This document shows positions 53,065 to 61,973 of a DNA stretch of 64,000 bases, piece by piece. The DNA is from Cellvibrionaceae bacterium (GTDB lineage Bacteria > Pseudomonadota > Gammaproteobacteria > Pseudomonadales > Cellvibrionaceae), in assembly GCA_021151695.1 (NCBI GenBank), contig JAGKWU010000001.1, positions 310,001 through 374,000 of the forward strand, read 5' to 3'. The position numbers and the translations under genes are program-made. The notes under the pieces were generated by a model, which worked only from the letters and a program-made list of their open reading frames with translations, made no database searches and was not told where the DNA came from. Within the stretch, counting starts at the first letter, position 1. Each line of letters begins with the position of its first letter.

Positions 53065-55023
53065 ATGAATAAAAGCAAATACTCCACTATTTTCCGTAAA
53101 CTGTTTTCATGGTGCGATCCTTCAATCAGTCAAGCGATTGGCATAGGTTCAATCCTGCTCGCTTTGGGAAATACAGCTGCAGCCTCTTGTAACTTCTCTA
53201 TAGATAATGAATGGAGCACCGGTTACGTTGCCAGCATTACTATAAAAAATGACACCACTGCTGACATTAATAGTTGGAATGTCAGCTGGCAATTCACCAA
53301 TAACCGTATGACAAGTAGCTGGAACGCAAACTTTTCGGGCACCAACCCTTACACGGCAACCAATTTGTCCTGGAATGGCAATGTTGCCGTTGGCCAATCA
53401 ATATCTTTTGGTTTTCAGGTTGATAAAAATGGAGGCGCCGCGGAGAGGCCAGTGATAAACGGTGCAGCTTGTAGCGGAACAACAGTCTCCAGCTCACGTT
53501 CAAGTACGAGCGTTTCAGTTTCCAGTACAAGCACTTCACGCTCAAGCACATCCTCCAGCTTGCGTTCCACCAGTTCAGCATCCGTAACAAGTTCTTTGTC
53601 CTCTAGTAGTTATTCGGCGACGGCAAATAATTTTGCTCAAAATGGCGGCGTAGAAAGTGATCTCACTAACTGGGGCGCAACGGCCGGCACTGTCACTCGC
53701 ACAACTGCCGACAAACACAGTGGTGTTGCCAGTGCATTAATTTCATCGCGTACAGCCGCGTGGAATGGTTTGACATTCAATGTAGGAACACTAACCAACG
53801 GCAATCAGTACGATGTTGCCGTGTGGGTAAAACTTGCCCCAGGTACTCCTGACAGTGTGATTAGCCTTACCGCCAAACGGCAAGATGATTCAGATACTTC
53901 AACCTACAATGAATACACGCGTGTCGCCACAGCAACGGCAACCGCAAGTGGTTGGACATTGCTGCAAGGCTATTACACACAATTAGGTTCAACCGCTTTT
54001 CAGCATTTTATTATCGAAGCTACAGATGCGACCATCAGCTACTACGCAGATGATTTTTCCATCAGCGGTGAAGTGATTCGCACCTCAAGTTCATCCAGCA
54101 GTACAGCATCCAGCGCTGCCAGCTGCGATTTAAAAGCGCCCCTGAAATGGACCTCTACCGCGCCTTTAATCAGCCCCAAAAATGCAGGTTGGGTATCGAT
54201 AAAAGATCCATCCGTCGTGAAATATAATGATAAATTTTATGTTTACGCGAGCTATGTAGATACAGGTTACAAATCCATGTACACCAGCTTTGGCGATTGG
54301 GGTAGCGCGCAGCAAGCAGCACACGTATCAATGAATGGCAGTCGCGTCGGCAACACAGTCGCACCGCAAGTCTTTTATTTTAAACCCCATAAAAAATGGT
54401 ATTTGATCGCCCAGTGGCCTGGCAGCTACGCAACTACCGACGATATCGCAAACCCTAACTGGTCAGCCAAGCAAAAATTATTGCAAGGCGAGCCGAGTAA
54501 TGCACTGGACTTTTGGGTGATTTGTAACGACACCCATTGCTACTTGTATTTCTCCCGCGATGACGGCGTTCTGTACGTATCCAAAACAACCATCGCCAAT
54601 TTCCCCAACTTTTCCGGCTATTCCATTGTGATGGAAGATCACCGCGGCAATGGCAGCAACTATCTATTCGAAGCATCGAATGTTTATAAACTCGATGGCC
54701 AAAATAAATATTTGTTGATGGTGGAGGCCTATATGAGTGGTCCGCGCTTGTTCCGCTCATGGACATCAACCAGCCTGGATGGCCCCTGGACACCGTTGGC
54801 CGATACGGAAACCAATCCTTTCGCTGGCAACAACAATGTTGAGTGGCCCACGGGAAAATGGGCTAACGGAATCAGTCACGGTGAATTAATCCGCTCCGGT
54901 TACGATGAAAAACTGACAATCGATCCCTGCAATATCCAATTCCTGTATCAGGGTGAATCTGGTTCCGGAGCAACTTACGACACCATTCCTTATAAATTGG
55001 GATTATTAACGCTAAAAAAATAA
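53065..55023 (+). CDS. abf62A: Secreted GH62 alpha-L-arabinofuranosidase, CBM2 - CBM4_9-like - GH62
   Basis: About 652 aa from the ATG at 53065 (GGAG site at 53054); a longer frame back to 52918 would start inside the terminator. Signal peptide to about 40, CBM2 (41-136), long Ser/Thr/Arg linker, second binding module (188-335), Ser linker, GH62 five-bladed propeller (354-652). The base Asp381 is in SIKDPSVVKY, and the acid Glu is in YLFEASNVYK. It removes arabinose from arabinoxylan chains attacked by the neighbouring xylanase. The N-terminal half is a near copy of the xylanase's. Confidence 0.92.
   Translation: MNKSKYSTIFRKLFSWCDPSISQAIGIGSILLALGNTAAASCNFSIDNEWSTGYVASITIKNDTTADINSWNVSWQFTNNRMTSSWNANFSGTNPYTATNLSWNGNVAVGQSISFGFQVDKNGGAAERPVINGAACSGTTVSSSRSSTSVSVSSTSTSRSSTSSSLRSTSSASVTSSLSSSSYSATANNFAQNGGVESDLTNWGATAGTVTRTTADKHSGVASALISSRTAAWNGLTFNVGTLTNGNQYDVAVWVKLAPGTPDSVISLTAKRQDDSDTSTYNEYTRVATATATASGWTLLQGYYTQLGSTAFQHFIIEATDATISYYADDFSISGEVIRTSSSSSSTASSAASCDLKAPLKWTSTAPLISPKNAGWVSIKDPSVVKYNDKFYVYASYVDTGYKSMYTSFGDWGSAQQAAHVSMNGSRVGNTVAPQVFYFKPHKKWYLIAQWPGSYATTDDIANPNWSAKQKLLQGEPSNALDFWVICNDTHCYLYFSRDDGVLYVSKTTIANFPNFSGYSIVMEDHRGNGSNYLFEASNVYKLDGQNKYLLMVEAYMSGPRLFRSWTSTSLDGPWTPLADTETNPFAGNNNVEWPTGKWANGISHGELIRSGYDEKLTIDPCNIQFLYQGESGSGATYDTIPYKLGLLTLKK
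53185..54069 (+). repeat. Duplicated CBM2-linker-CBM module, copy 2 (abf62A)
   Basis: Second copy of the segment described at 51149-51985. The linker between the two modules is longer here and richer in Ser/Thr/Arg, while the binding modules are highly conserved. Confidence 0.85.
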
Positions 55024-55031
55024 GATCCACC

Positions 55032-55057
55032 TGCCCGGCTAACGCCGGGCAACATTT
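55032..55057 (+). terminator. Terminator after abf62A
   Basis: TGCCCGGC-TAAC-GCCGGGCA (55032-55051) followed by ACATTTT. Strong stem, modest T-run. Confidence 0.75.
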
Positions 55058-55097
55058 TACAAGCCAAAACACATTACAAAAAAAGAGGTAATTGAGA

Positions 55098-55583
55098 GTG
55101 ATCAACCAAAATGAATTGATTCAAACCACTCCGCAGCAACTCGCTGCCACATCAACAACAGCTACAAGCGGGGCAACTGATTCCATATTTATCGTCAAAT
55201 CACTACTTTCCGCCGTCATCAAAGATTATCTACCCGCATCGGATGAAGCTGTCGTAGCCATGTCGAAACTCAGACAAGAAATAACAATCCTGTTAGGGGA
55301 AGATAATATTTCATACAGTTATTTCGCCTACATAGATACTCAATTTTACTTAATGTTATCCATGCTAAAAGGTTATCACCGCTTAGCCATGCTTATTTTG
55401 AATGAGAAACGCCACATTGATGTAGCCATAGGGGATGCCATTAAGACTCAGGAAAATTATAAAAAAATATTTATGGCTTACGCGAATATCCTGGATGGGA
55501 TCCAATCCAACAATTATAACGAGGCCTCAAGAGCGCTGGGAGAATTATCGAAAACCCTTAGAACGCTTATGCTCAAGATATAA
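55098..55583 (+). CDS. Orphan FCD-like protein without DNA-binding domain
   Basis: About 161 aa from a GTG at 55098 with AAGAGGTAA nine bases upstream (TTG at 55092 also possible). I do not recognise a named family. Residues from about 75 on, YIDTQFYLMLSMLKGYHRL ... YANILDGIQSNNYNEASRAL, follow the helical pattern of the FCD ligand-binding domain of FadR-type GntR regulators (compare YTDMLDAIECRNQSTAA in the GntR protein at 42779). The first ~70 residues are Thr/Ala-rich and helical but have no winged HTH. The metal-binding histidines of FCD domains are not obvious. It lies between arabinofuranosidase and esterase genes and could be a ligand sensor acting through protein contacts. Confidence 0.55.
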   Translation: MINQNELIQTTPQQLAATSTTATSGATDSIFIVKSLLSAVIKDYLPASDEAVVAMSKLRQEITILLGEDNISYSYFAYIDTQFYLMLSMLKGYHRLAMLILNEKRHIDVAIGDAIKTQENYKKIFMAYANILDGIQSNNYNEASRALGELSKTLRTLMLKI

Positions 55584-55620
55584 AACCCTCTGGCTTCCTA
55601 TGACGTTTTGGATTCCCTAC

Positions 55621-56559
55621 ATGAACAGAACTATTAAAAATTACACACAACTATTTTTCTTGCTGAATGTAATCATCGCTTTGCTGTTGGGCTGTGACGC
55701 TTCATCAAAAAAGACCAGCTCAATATCAAAGGACAACACTCCCTTTCCCTCTGGGCAAAAAATCGCATCTGCCATTTCAACGAACAACCTTATTACCGGT
55801 ATTCGCCACCTGAATGTCAATGGTACAAATCGGACTTTTACATTATACGTCCCCAAAAGTTATAACCCTGCAACCAAAACTCCGCTGGTTATTGACTACC
55901 ACGGTATATTTGGAAATGGTGCAGGACATATGGAATCTTCAGGATATAAACAGGTTGCAGACACAGAGGGATTTCTTGTGGCATATCCCGACGGAATCGA
56001 CTCGGCCTGGAACATTGGCCCATGTTGCACCTTTAGCCGCGAAGTGGACGATGTAGCTTTTGCGCGAGCTATTGTGAAGAAAATCCACAGCGAAGCTAAT
56101 CTGGATGAAGCCCGTATATATGCAGCAGGTTTTTCAAACGGCGGAGGAATGACACAGTATCTCGCTTGTCACGCTGCAGACCTCTTCGCCGCTGTAGCGC
56201 CATCAGCATTTGATTTATTGGAAGAAAATAGCCCCTCCTGCTCACCCGCCAGGCCCATCCCTATTTTATTGACGAGGGCACTTGACGATAACTTCGTTAC
56301 TTACGCAGGCGGCCCGAGCAATCCTCCCAATGGTCTTGCGACCACCATACATTTCATGGGCGCTGTCGCAACATTCAATCGTTGGACGCAAATAAATCAT
56401 TGCTCCAGTCAAATTACCAAGGATGAATTTGGATGCGAGATACACACAGCCTGTGATGCGCAAGTGGAAGTCGGGCTATGCTCCGTGCCACATAAAGGAC
56501 ATACACCCGGAGATGCCAACATAGGCTGGAAGTTTTTGAAACGTTTTAAAAAGCAATAA
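55621..56559 (+). CDS. Lipoprotein esterase, CE1/LpqC family (feruloyl/acetyl esterase candidate)
   Basis: About 312 aa from the ATG at 55621 (an in-frame ATG at 55600 is possible). Signal ends in lipobox ALLLGC (Cys25), then a polar tether. The hydrolase core has the oxyanion region VIDYHGIFGNG, the nucleophile Ser172 in YAAGFSNGGGMTQYL, and a histidine in VPHKGHTPG. NIGPCCTFSREVDDVAFAR is characteristic of polyhydroxybutyrate depolymerase/feruloyl-esterase LpqC relatives. In this xylan cluster it probably cleaves ferulate or acetate from arabinoxylan at the cell surface. It is 37 bp after the FCD-like gene and likely co-transcribed. Confidence 0.82.
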   Translation: MNRTIKNYTQLFFLLNVIIALLLGCDASSKKTSSISKDNTPFPSGQKIASAISTNNLITGIRHLNVNGTNRTFTLYVPKSYNPATKTPLVIDYHGIFGNGAGHMESSGYKQVADTEGFLVAYPDGIDSAWNIGPCCTFSREVDDVAFARAIVKKIHSEANLDEARIYAAGFSNGGGMTQYLACHAADLFAAVAPSAFDLLEENSPSCSPARPIPILLTRALDDNFVTYAGGPSNPPNGLATTIHFMGAVATFNRWTQINHCSSQITKDEFGCEIHTACDAQVEVGLCSVPHKGHTPGDANIGWKFLKRFKKQ

Positions 56560-56652
56560 CAGCAGGTGCAACTCACTATTTGTGAGCCATCCTGCAAGAA
56601 ACTAATCCTATATAAAATTTATAAGCCAATCGACAAACATAAGGAGAACAAC

Positions 56653-58152
56653 ATGGTTAATCTTAAATCTATCAGTCTTTTACTTGCATCGCTGTGCATT
56701 GGAGTGTTGTGTTCAAGCACTGCTGTCGCCAAGCCCTACAAAGGCGCAGAAGTTTACAGTGCGGAGCCTGCAAAATATGGCCGCTATGTAATGCGCATGC
56801 GTATGGCCAAAGGGAGCGGGTTGCTCTCTACATTCTTTACTTACAAAAACGGTTCAGAGGTCTCTGGCGCCCTCTGGGAGGAAATTGATATTGAAGTATT
56901 GGGAAAGAATGACGCTTACCAAATGCAAAGCAATGTGATTGTCGGCTCACCACGTCAAACAACAGAGATATTGCACACAGCCTCGCAATCTCTCGCCGAT
57001 GACTACCATACTTATACCCTGGAGTGGACGCCGGATTATGTTGCCTGGTTTATTGACGGGCAACAGGTCAGAAAAATTAATGGCGGGAATTTTGTCACCA
57101 GTCTCGTTAATTCTGAAACTATGCGCTTTAACATTTGGGCATCAACATCTGAATCCTGGGTTGGCGCTTTTAATTCTTCCATATTACCGGTTTATCAATT
57201 TATAAATTATATGGAGTATTACGCATACAACACCAACACCAAAAATTTCACCTTGTCCTGGCGCGATGACTTTAACAGCTTCGATACTAATCGTTGGGGC
57301 AAAGCCGATTGGACTTTTGATGGAAACTATGTGGACTTTGATCCGGCCAACGTCGTGGTTAAAAATGGAACTTTGATATTGGCGCTGACTACCGAAAATG
57401 CAAAAGGCTTTTCAGGTACAGTTCCGGTAGATAGCAACAATCAATCAAGCAGCGTAACATCCAGCAGTCGCTCAAGTAGCAGCCTGCCCGCCAGCAGTAG
57501 CAGCGCAACTATTAGTAGTAGCACTGCTACCAGCAAGAGCAGTGTCGCCAGCTCATCAATTGCCTCAAGCATCCCTACTACTAATGGTGAACAATGCAAT
57601 TGGTACGGCACACTTTACCCACTATGTGCGAGCACCAGTAGCGGCTGGGGCTATGAAAATAATAAAAGTTGTATCTCACGCAGCACTTGTGCCGCCCAAC
57701 CTGCACCATATGGCGTTGTAGGCACATCCAATTCCAGTGCGATCAGTTCCAGCCAGAGCTCCGCAAGCCCACAATCATCAAGCTCAATCAGTGCCAGCGT
57801 GCAATCATCCAGCAGTAGATCAAGTGCTTCTTCCGTCGCAAGCTCAGTAAGTTCTGGTGGATTAGATTGCGCAGTGAAAGTGGTTAACAACTGGGGTAAC
57901 GGCTACCAATTGGATGTCATCATCAGCAACAGTGGCAGTACAACCGTCAACGGTTGGAATGTGACCTTATCCTTTAGCGAACCTCCCCAACGTACTGGTG
58001 GCTGGAATGCGACTATTGGCGGATCAGGAAATCTGGTGACAGCCAGCAACTTGAATTGGAATGGCACTATCGCGCCAAGTCAATCAGTTAGCTTCGGCCT
58101 GCAGGGTAATCATGATGGATCTTTTGTGACGCCCACTTGCAAGGTTAATTAA
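56653..58152 (+). CDS. Secreted GH16 lichenase, circularly permuted, with CBM10 and CBM2
   Basis: About 499 aa from the ATG at 56653 (AAGGAGAACAAC site). Signal peptide to about 26. The GH16 catalytic motif WEEIDIEVLG (Glu77, Asp79, Glu81) comes within 55 residues of the mature N-terminus. The strands that open ordinary lichenases (LSWRDDFNSFDTNRWGKADW, TFDGNYVDFDPANVVVKNGT) lie at 201-240, after the core. That is the order of the naturally permuted Fibrobacter succinogenes 1,3-1,4-beta-glucanase. A Ser linker, CBM10 (313-357, QCNWYGTLYPLC), a second Ser linker and C-terminal CBM2 (405-499) follow. It should cut mixed-linkage beta-glucan. Confidence 0.92.
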   Translation: MVNLKSISLLLASLCIGVLCSSTAVAKPYKGAEVYSAEPAKYGRYVMRMRMAKGSGLLSTFFTYKNGSEVSGALWEEIDIEVLGKNDAYQMQSNVIVGSPRQTTEILHTASQSLADDYHTYTLEWTPDYVAWFIDGQQVRKINGGNFVTSLVNSETMRFNIWASTSESWVGAFNSSILPVYQFINYMEYYAYNTNTKNFTLSWRDDFNSFDTNRWGKADWTFDGNYVDFDPANVVVKNGTLILALTTENAKGFSGTVPVDSNNQSSSVTSSSRSSSSLPASSSSATISSSTATSKSSVASSSIASSIPTTNGEQCNWYGTLYPLCASTSSGWGYENNKSCISRSTCAAQPAPYGVVGTSNSSAISSSQSSASPQSSSSISASVQSSSSRSSASSVASSVSSGGLDCAVKVVNNWGNGYQLDVIISNSGSTTVNGWNVTLSFSEPPQRTGGWNATIGGSGNLVTASNLNWNGTIAPSQSVSFGLQGNHDGSFVTPTCKVN

Positions 58153-58191
58153 CACTCGCAGTTTATGAGCTACATGGATTTTTAAGATCTG

Positions 58192-58223
58192 TGCCTCCTT
58201 CTATCAGATAGTCGAAGGAGGCA
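58192..58223 (+). terminator. Hairpin after the GH16 gene
   Basis: TGCCTCCTTC (58192-58201) pairs perfectly with GAAGGAGGCA (58214-58223), 40 bp after the stop. Few T residues follow, so terminator strength is uncertain. It separates the GH16 gene from the convergent PilZ gene. Confidence 0.6.
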
Positions 58224-58281
58224 TATACGATGAATGTTTTTCGAATATTATTCTTTTAAATAGATTTTAAAAAACGGTGAA

Positions 58282-58653
58282 TCAGCCATTGGCCACAATG
58301 GCAAAACCCTGCTTGGTTGCTTGGGGACGGAACTGTTGAGTCCCACGCAACATTTCTATGAACATTTCCGCTTGTTCACGATTATCCATATCCAACTCCA
58401 CGCCAAAACCGCGAGAAGTCTTGTGGATTACAATGGCCTCCATACGAAGCGATTGTTGTTTTGAACCAAACTGTTTGTTTGCAAACACTTCCAAACGTAG
58501 CTGGTGCTCACAATCAATATCTGCAAAATCCGTCTCAACAAAGCCGCCAACCCTGCTGCCATTTTTGATACGACCAATGGCAATTGGCGTATTGTGTTTG
58601 TAGATCAGTATCTGTAAATCACCTGAGTATCTTTGCGTGCATCTATGTTCCAT
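58282..58653 (-). CDS. PilZ-domain protein (c-di-GMP binding candidate)
   Basis: A 123-aa single-domain protein. MEHRCTQRYSGDLQI has the arginine-containing start of PilZ domains, and RIKNGSRVGGFVETD holds the (D/N)xSxxG motif (NGSRVG). GVELDM is the usual closing strand. The expected RxxxR is only partly kept (HRCTQR), so c-di-GMP binding is likely but not certain. It follows malQ by 27 bp on the same strand, as the last gene of the glgC-GH57-malQ-PilZ run. Confidence 0.78.
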   Translation of the reverse strand: MEHRCTQRYSGDLQILIYKHNTPIAIGRIKNGSRVGGFVETDFADIDCEHQLRLEVFANKQFGSKQQSLRMEAIVIHKTSRGFGVELDMDNREQAEMFIEMLRGTQQFRPQATKQGFAIVANG

Positions 58654-58680
58654 AGGAGCTCCTTAGTATTTCGCCAACAG

Positions 58681-60234
58681 TTAATTAAGCCGATCGTAAC
58701 AATCTAATCGTCTATGTAAATTCTCGCCTAAATCCGGCGCCAACTGTTCCCAAGTAAATTGCCAACGCCAGTTGGTGCCTGTAGTGCCAGGCATATTCAT
58801 CCGGTGTTCGCCATCAAGTTCCAAAACATCCTGCATAGGAATAATAGCTAGAGGTGCAATACTTGCCAGTGCTGTATCAATTAAAAGCCATGGCATTGGC
58901 TCTTTACTGGCGTACAAATATTCTCTTAGGTTTTGTTGTTGTTCTTCTGACAAGGATTCATACCATCCGAGGGTTGTATCATTGTCATGTGTGCCCGTAT
59001 AAATGACATCGCTTAACGAATGACGATGTGGCAAATGCGGGTTTTTGTTGTTGCCATCAAACGCAAATTGCAAAACCAACATGCCAGGCAAATGAAATTG
59101 GTGACGTAACGCCTCTACTTCCGGCGTAATCAAGCCAAGGTTTTCAGCTACCAAGGGCAAATCGTGAAAAGCCTCAAAGCAAGCGGCTAAAAAAGCCTCG
59201 CCCGGAGCCTTAACCCAACGCCCTTCTCGTGCATCCTTACTGCCGCCCGGAATTTCCCAGAAGGCTTCAAAACCGCGAAAATGATCAATTCGAATCAAAT
59301 CGAAATGACGCAGCTGGGTGCGTATACGATCCAGCCACCAACTGAAGCCCGAGGCCTCCATAGCATCCCAGTTGTAGTGCGGATTGCCCCAGTGTTGCCC
59401 AGTCTCCGAAAAATAATCCGGCGGTACACCGGCGACGGTACGCGGGCCACCCTGTTCATCCAAATTAAAAAATTCCTGGGCAGCCCAAACATCAGCACTA
59501 TCATGGGCGACAAATATAGGGATATCGCCAAACAAAAATACGTGATGCTCTTTAGCATAGGAGCGGAGCGCCTGCCATTGCTGGTTAAACGCAAATTGTT
59601 CGAAAATATAGAACGAAATATCGCTGGAAAGAATATCGCGATACTCCGCTAGCGCCGAAGCTTCACGTCGCTTGAGTGCAACGGGCCACTCATGCCAACT
59701 CAAGCTATCAAAATATTTTCTTAGTGCCATAAAGAGCACAAAATCATCTAGCCAATATTGATTAGAAAGACAAAATTCATTGAGGCGTTCGCGTAAATAG
59801 CCGCCCTGCTCTGTTTCGATTAATCGATAAAATTGCTCAGCACATTTGCTGCGTATTTGCGGTAATTTATCTAACGAGGATAACAGTGGTGCCCAGCTAT
59901 CATCAGCTTCAGCCCAACCATTGTGCAATAACCAATCTATGCTGATTAGCTCGGGATTTCCAGCGTGAGATGAAACCGATTGATAGGGTGACAAATCCGC
60001 ATGGGTTGGGCCGATGGGCAGCATTTGCCAAAGGCTGATGCCAGCTTGTGCCAAAAAATCAACAAACTTGTAAGCATCCTTGCCCAGGTTTCCATGCAGT
60101 TGCGCAACAGGTTTACCGTTGAGCATATCGCGATGAGAAAAAACCAGTTGATTAGGTAGCGAGGTTGGGTGTAACAAAATGCCTGCACGGCGGTTGAGAA
60201 AAATCGGAGAAATTTTTGCAGTGCTAGTTGGCAT
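58681..60234 (-). CDS. malQ: 4-alpha-glucanotransferase (amylomaltase, GH77)
   Basis: A 517-aa cytoplasmic GH77. Signature stretches are RRAGILLHPTSLPN and SLWQMLPIGPTHADLSPYQS. Catalytic residues are Asp317 (LIRIDHFRGF), Glu364 (LVAENLGLIT) and Asp417 (YTGTHDNDTT). It transfers glucan chains between malto-oligosaccharides and recycles short glucans during glycogen turnover. Length is that of the compact bacterial/plant DPE1 type. It lies 14 bp after the GH57 gene. Confidence 0.95.
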   Translation of the reverse strand: MPTSTAKISPIFLNRRAGILLHPTSLPNQLVFSHRDMLNGKPVAQLHGNLGKDAYKFVDFLAQAGISLWQMLPIGPTHADLSPYQSVSSHAGNPELISIDWLLHNGWAEADDSWAPLLSSLDKLPQIRSKCAEQFYRLIETEQGGYLRERLNEFCLSNQYWLDDFVLFMALRKYFDSLSWHEWPVALKRREASALAEYRDILSSDISFYIFEQFAFNQQWQALRSYAKEHHVFLFGDIPIFVAHDSADVWAAQEFFNLDEQGGPRTVAGVPPDYFSETGQHWGNPHYNWDAMEASGFSWWLDRIRTQLRHFDLIRIDHFRGFEAFWEIPGGSKDAREGRWVKAPGEAFLAACFEAFHDLPLVAENLGLITPEVEALRHQFHLPGMLVLQFAFDGNNKNPHLPHRHSLSDVIYTGTHDNDTTLGWYESLSEEQQQNLREYLYASKEPMPWLLIDTALASIAPLAIIPMQDVLELDGEHRMNMPGTTGTNWRWQFTWEQLAPDLGENLHRRLDCYDRLN

Positions 60235-60248
60235 ATCGCCCTTTTCCT

Positions 60249-61973
60249 CTATTGCTCATGACCCTGACGCATTACACCACCCGTTGCAGGATTCCCTCCT
60301 CCAACGCTGATGACTTCATCGAGATACGCAGGTTCCGGTGTCTTGATCAGGTGATACAGATTTTTCAAATGCTGGCGATATAAATATTCGAAATCACTGA
60401 CACTCTGGGCGGGATTGTAACCACCAAACCACCAAAACCAATCGGAACCTTCACACAAAGCTAACTGTTTCTCAATTTTAACAATTTCATTGGCGGAGAA
60501 CTTTTGATTAGCAAGTGCATGGTCTGTTGCGAGCTTCGCTTCACACAACATATCCCAACCGCGGTTTTTATCCGTGTCGCCAATCCACGTAGAAAAGTTA
60601 CCGTAAACCCAGCTGCCTGCAACAACATGCGTCATGGTTAAAGGCTCTGGTTTTGCTTTCAGCAACTCTTTATAAGTTGTTAATTCAAGCAGAGGGTGCT
60701 CGCTGATGCGGCGATACAATTGCTCAAGGAAGTAATAGGCGTTTTCAGGATAATATTCCCAAGCATTCTCGCCATCCATGATCATAGATATGACAGAGTC
60801 TTTCGGCTGGTCGCATGCGTTAGCAATATTTTCCAAGTGATGGATAAAATCGCCGACGGCATCATCGGAATGCCAGGGCGCATACTTGAACCCAATCAAA
60901 TCCGACAGGCCATCATCGCGGAAAAATAAATTTACTTTGCTGTCCGCGAAATTATAGGGGCGATGCAAACTCACTTTGCGCGCCGATAAATCATCAGCAA
61001 CCAACTTATTGTCAGCATGACGTAAACTATTGTGCAGCACCGAATCGCCTGTTGCAGCCCACTCAAAGCCAGCCTCCTCCAACAACTTTAACGTGCCATC
61101 ACTGACACTGCCTTCAGATGGCCAGCAGCCACGCGGTCTGTGACCAAAATGTTGTTCGAAGGTTTTGATCCCCTGCTCCAGATGCCACTTAGAACGCACC
61201 TCACCACCGGCGTAGTGAGTGGAGTTTGGCAAGGTGACATCAGGCCAGGCTTGGCGAGCAGTATTAATATCCAACAATAAAGGCACTATTGGATGCGCAT
61301 AAGGGCTCATGCACAATTCAATTTGACCTTTTTCATAGAGCGCTTTGTATCTCGGGGCAATTGACGCTATTTCTTCGCCAATTAATTTGAGCATTTCCAG
61401 ACGATCTTGCCAGGTAAAGCCCCGACCCTTGTTCTGCCAGGACTGCACTCGATAGTCGGTACGGCGAAGCGTTTCTGATAGCCAACTTAAGTGATACCAA
61501 AAACCCAAATCAATCAAAAATTGTTCATTAAGGTATTTAGCAAGTGCCGATTTATCATCCAACTTGTCGGCTATATCGGCAAGCTCACGATAAATGGGGA
61601 AGCGTTCAATCATCCGTTGACGATTGGCACGCAGATATTTCTTTGCGAGCGCAATAAATTCCAACGTGCCAGCTGAAGGTAATTCCGCTTCCACCAGCGA
61701 GGCTAATACCGCATCTTTTATCGTGCTTTTATTCGCAAAATAATCGGCAACCTGTTGTGCATAGTCATCAAGTTGTTCGAGCAATATGGGAGCAAAGTTA
61801 AATACAGCGCGGGCGTTGGGTTGCTCTTCCAGATGAGCAACCATGTCAACGTAATCCTTTAAAGCGTGGAGGTAAGTCCAGGGGAAGTAATATTCCCCTG
61901 TCATTATGTTGCGATAATCCGGCTGATGCATGTGCCAGAGAAAAACGACTTTCAGTTTGCCATTAAAGGCCAT
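60249..61973 (-). CDS. GH57 alpha-glucan-active enzyme (alpha-amylase-like)
   Basis: A 574-aa cytoplasmic GH57. The N-terminal HMHQPDYR motif is at 14-21, [12 protein letters not shown] is the third conserved region, the nucleophile is Glu287 in [11 protein letters not shown], and the acid is Asp400 in [12 protein letters not shown]. This group is usually labelled alpha-amylase/alpha-mannosidase; in glycogen clusters it probably trims or rearranges alpha-glucan. Its start overlaps the glgC end by 11 bp, so the two are translationally coupled. Confidence 0.9.
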   Translation of the reverse strand: MAFNGKLKVVFLWHMHQPDYRNIMTGEYYFPWTYLHALKDYVDMVAHLEEQPNARAVFNFAPILLEQLDDYAQQVADYFANKSTIKDAVLASLVEAELPSAGTLEFIALAKKYLRANRQRMIERFPIYRELADIADKLDDKSALAKYLNEQFLIDLGFWYHLSWLSETLRRTDYRVQSWQNKGRGFTWQDRLEMLKLIGEEIASIAPRYKALYEKGQIELCMSPYAHPIVPLLLDINTARQAWPDVTLPNSTHYAGGEVRSKWHLEQGIKTFEQHFGHRPRGCWPSEGSVSDGTLKLLEEAGFEWAATGDSVLHNSLRHADNKLVADDLSARKVSLHRPYNFADSKVNLFFRDDGLSDLIGFKYAPWHSDDAVGDFIHHLENIANACDQPKDSVISMIMDGENAWEYYPENAYYFLEQLYRRISEHPLLELTTYKELLKAKPEPLTMTHVVAGSWVYGNFSTWIGDTDKNRGWDMLCEAKLATDHALANQKFSANEIVKIEKQLALCEGSDWFWWFGGYNPAQSVSDFEYLYRQHLKNLYHLIKTPEPAYLDEVISVGGGNPATGGVMRQGHEQ

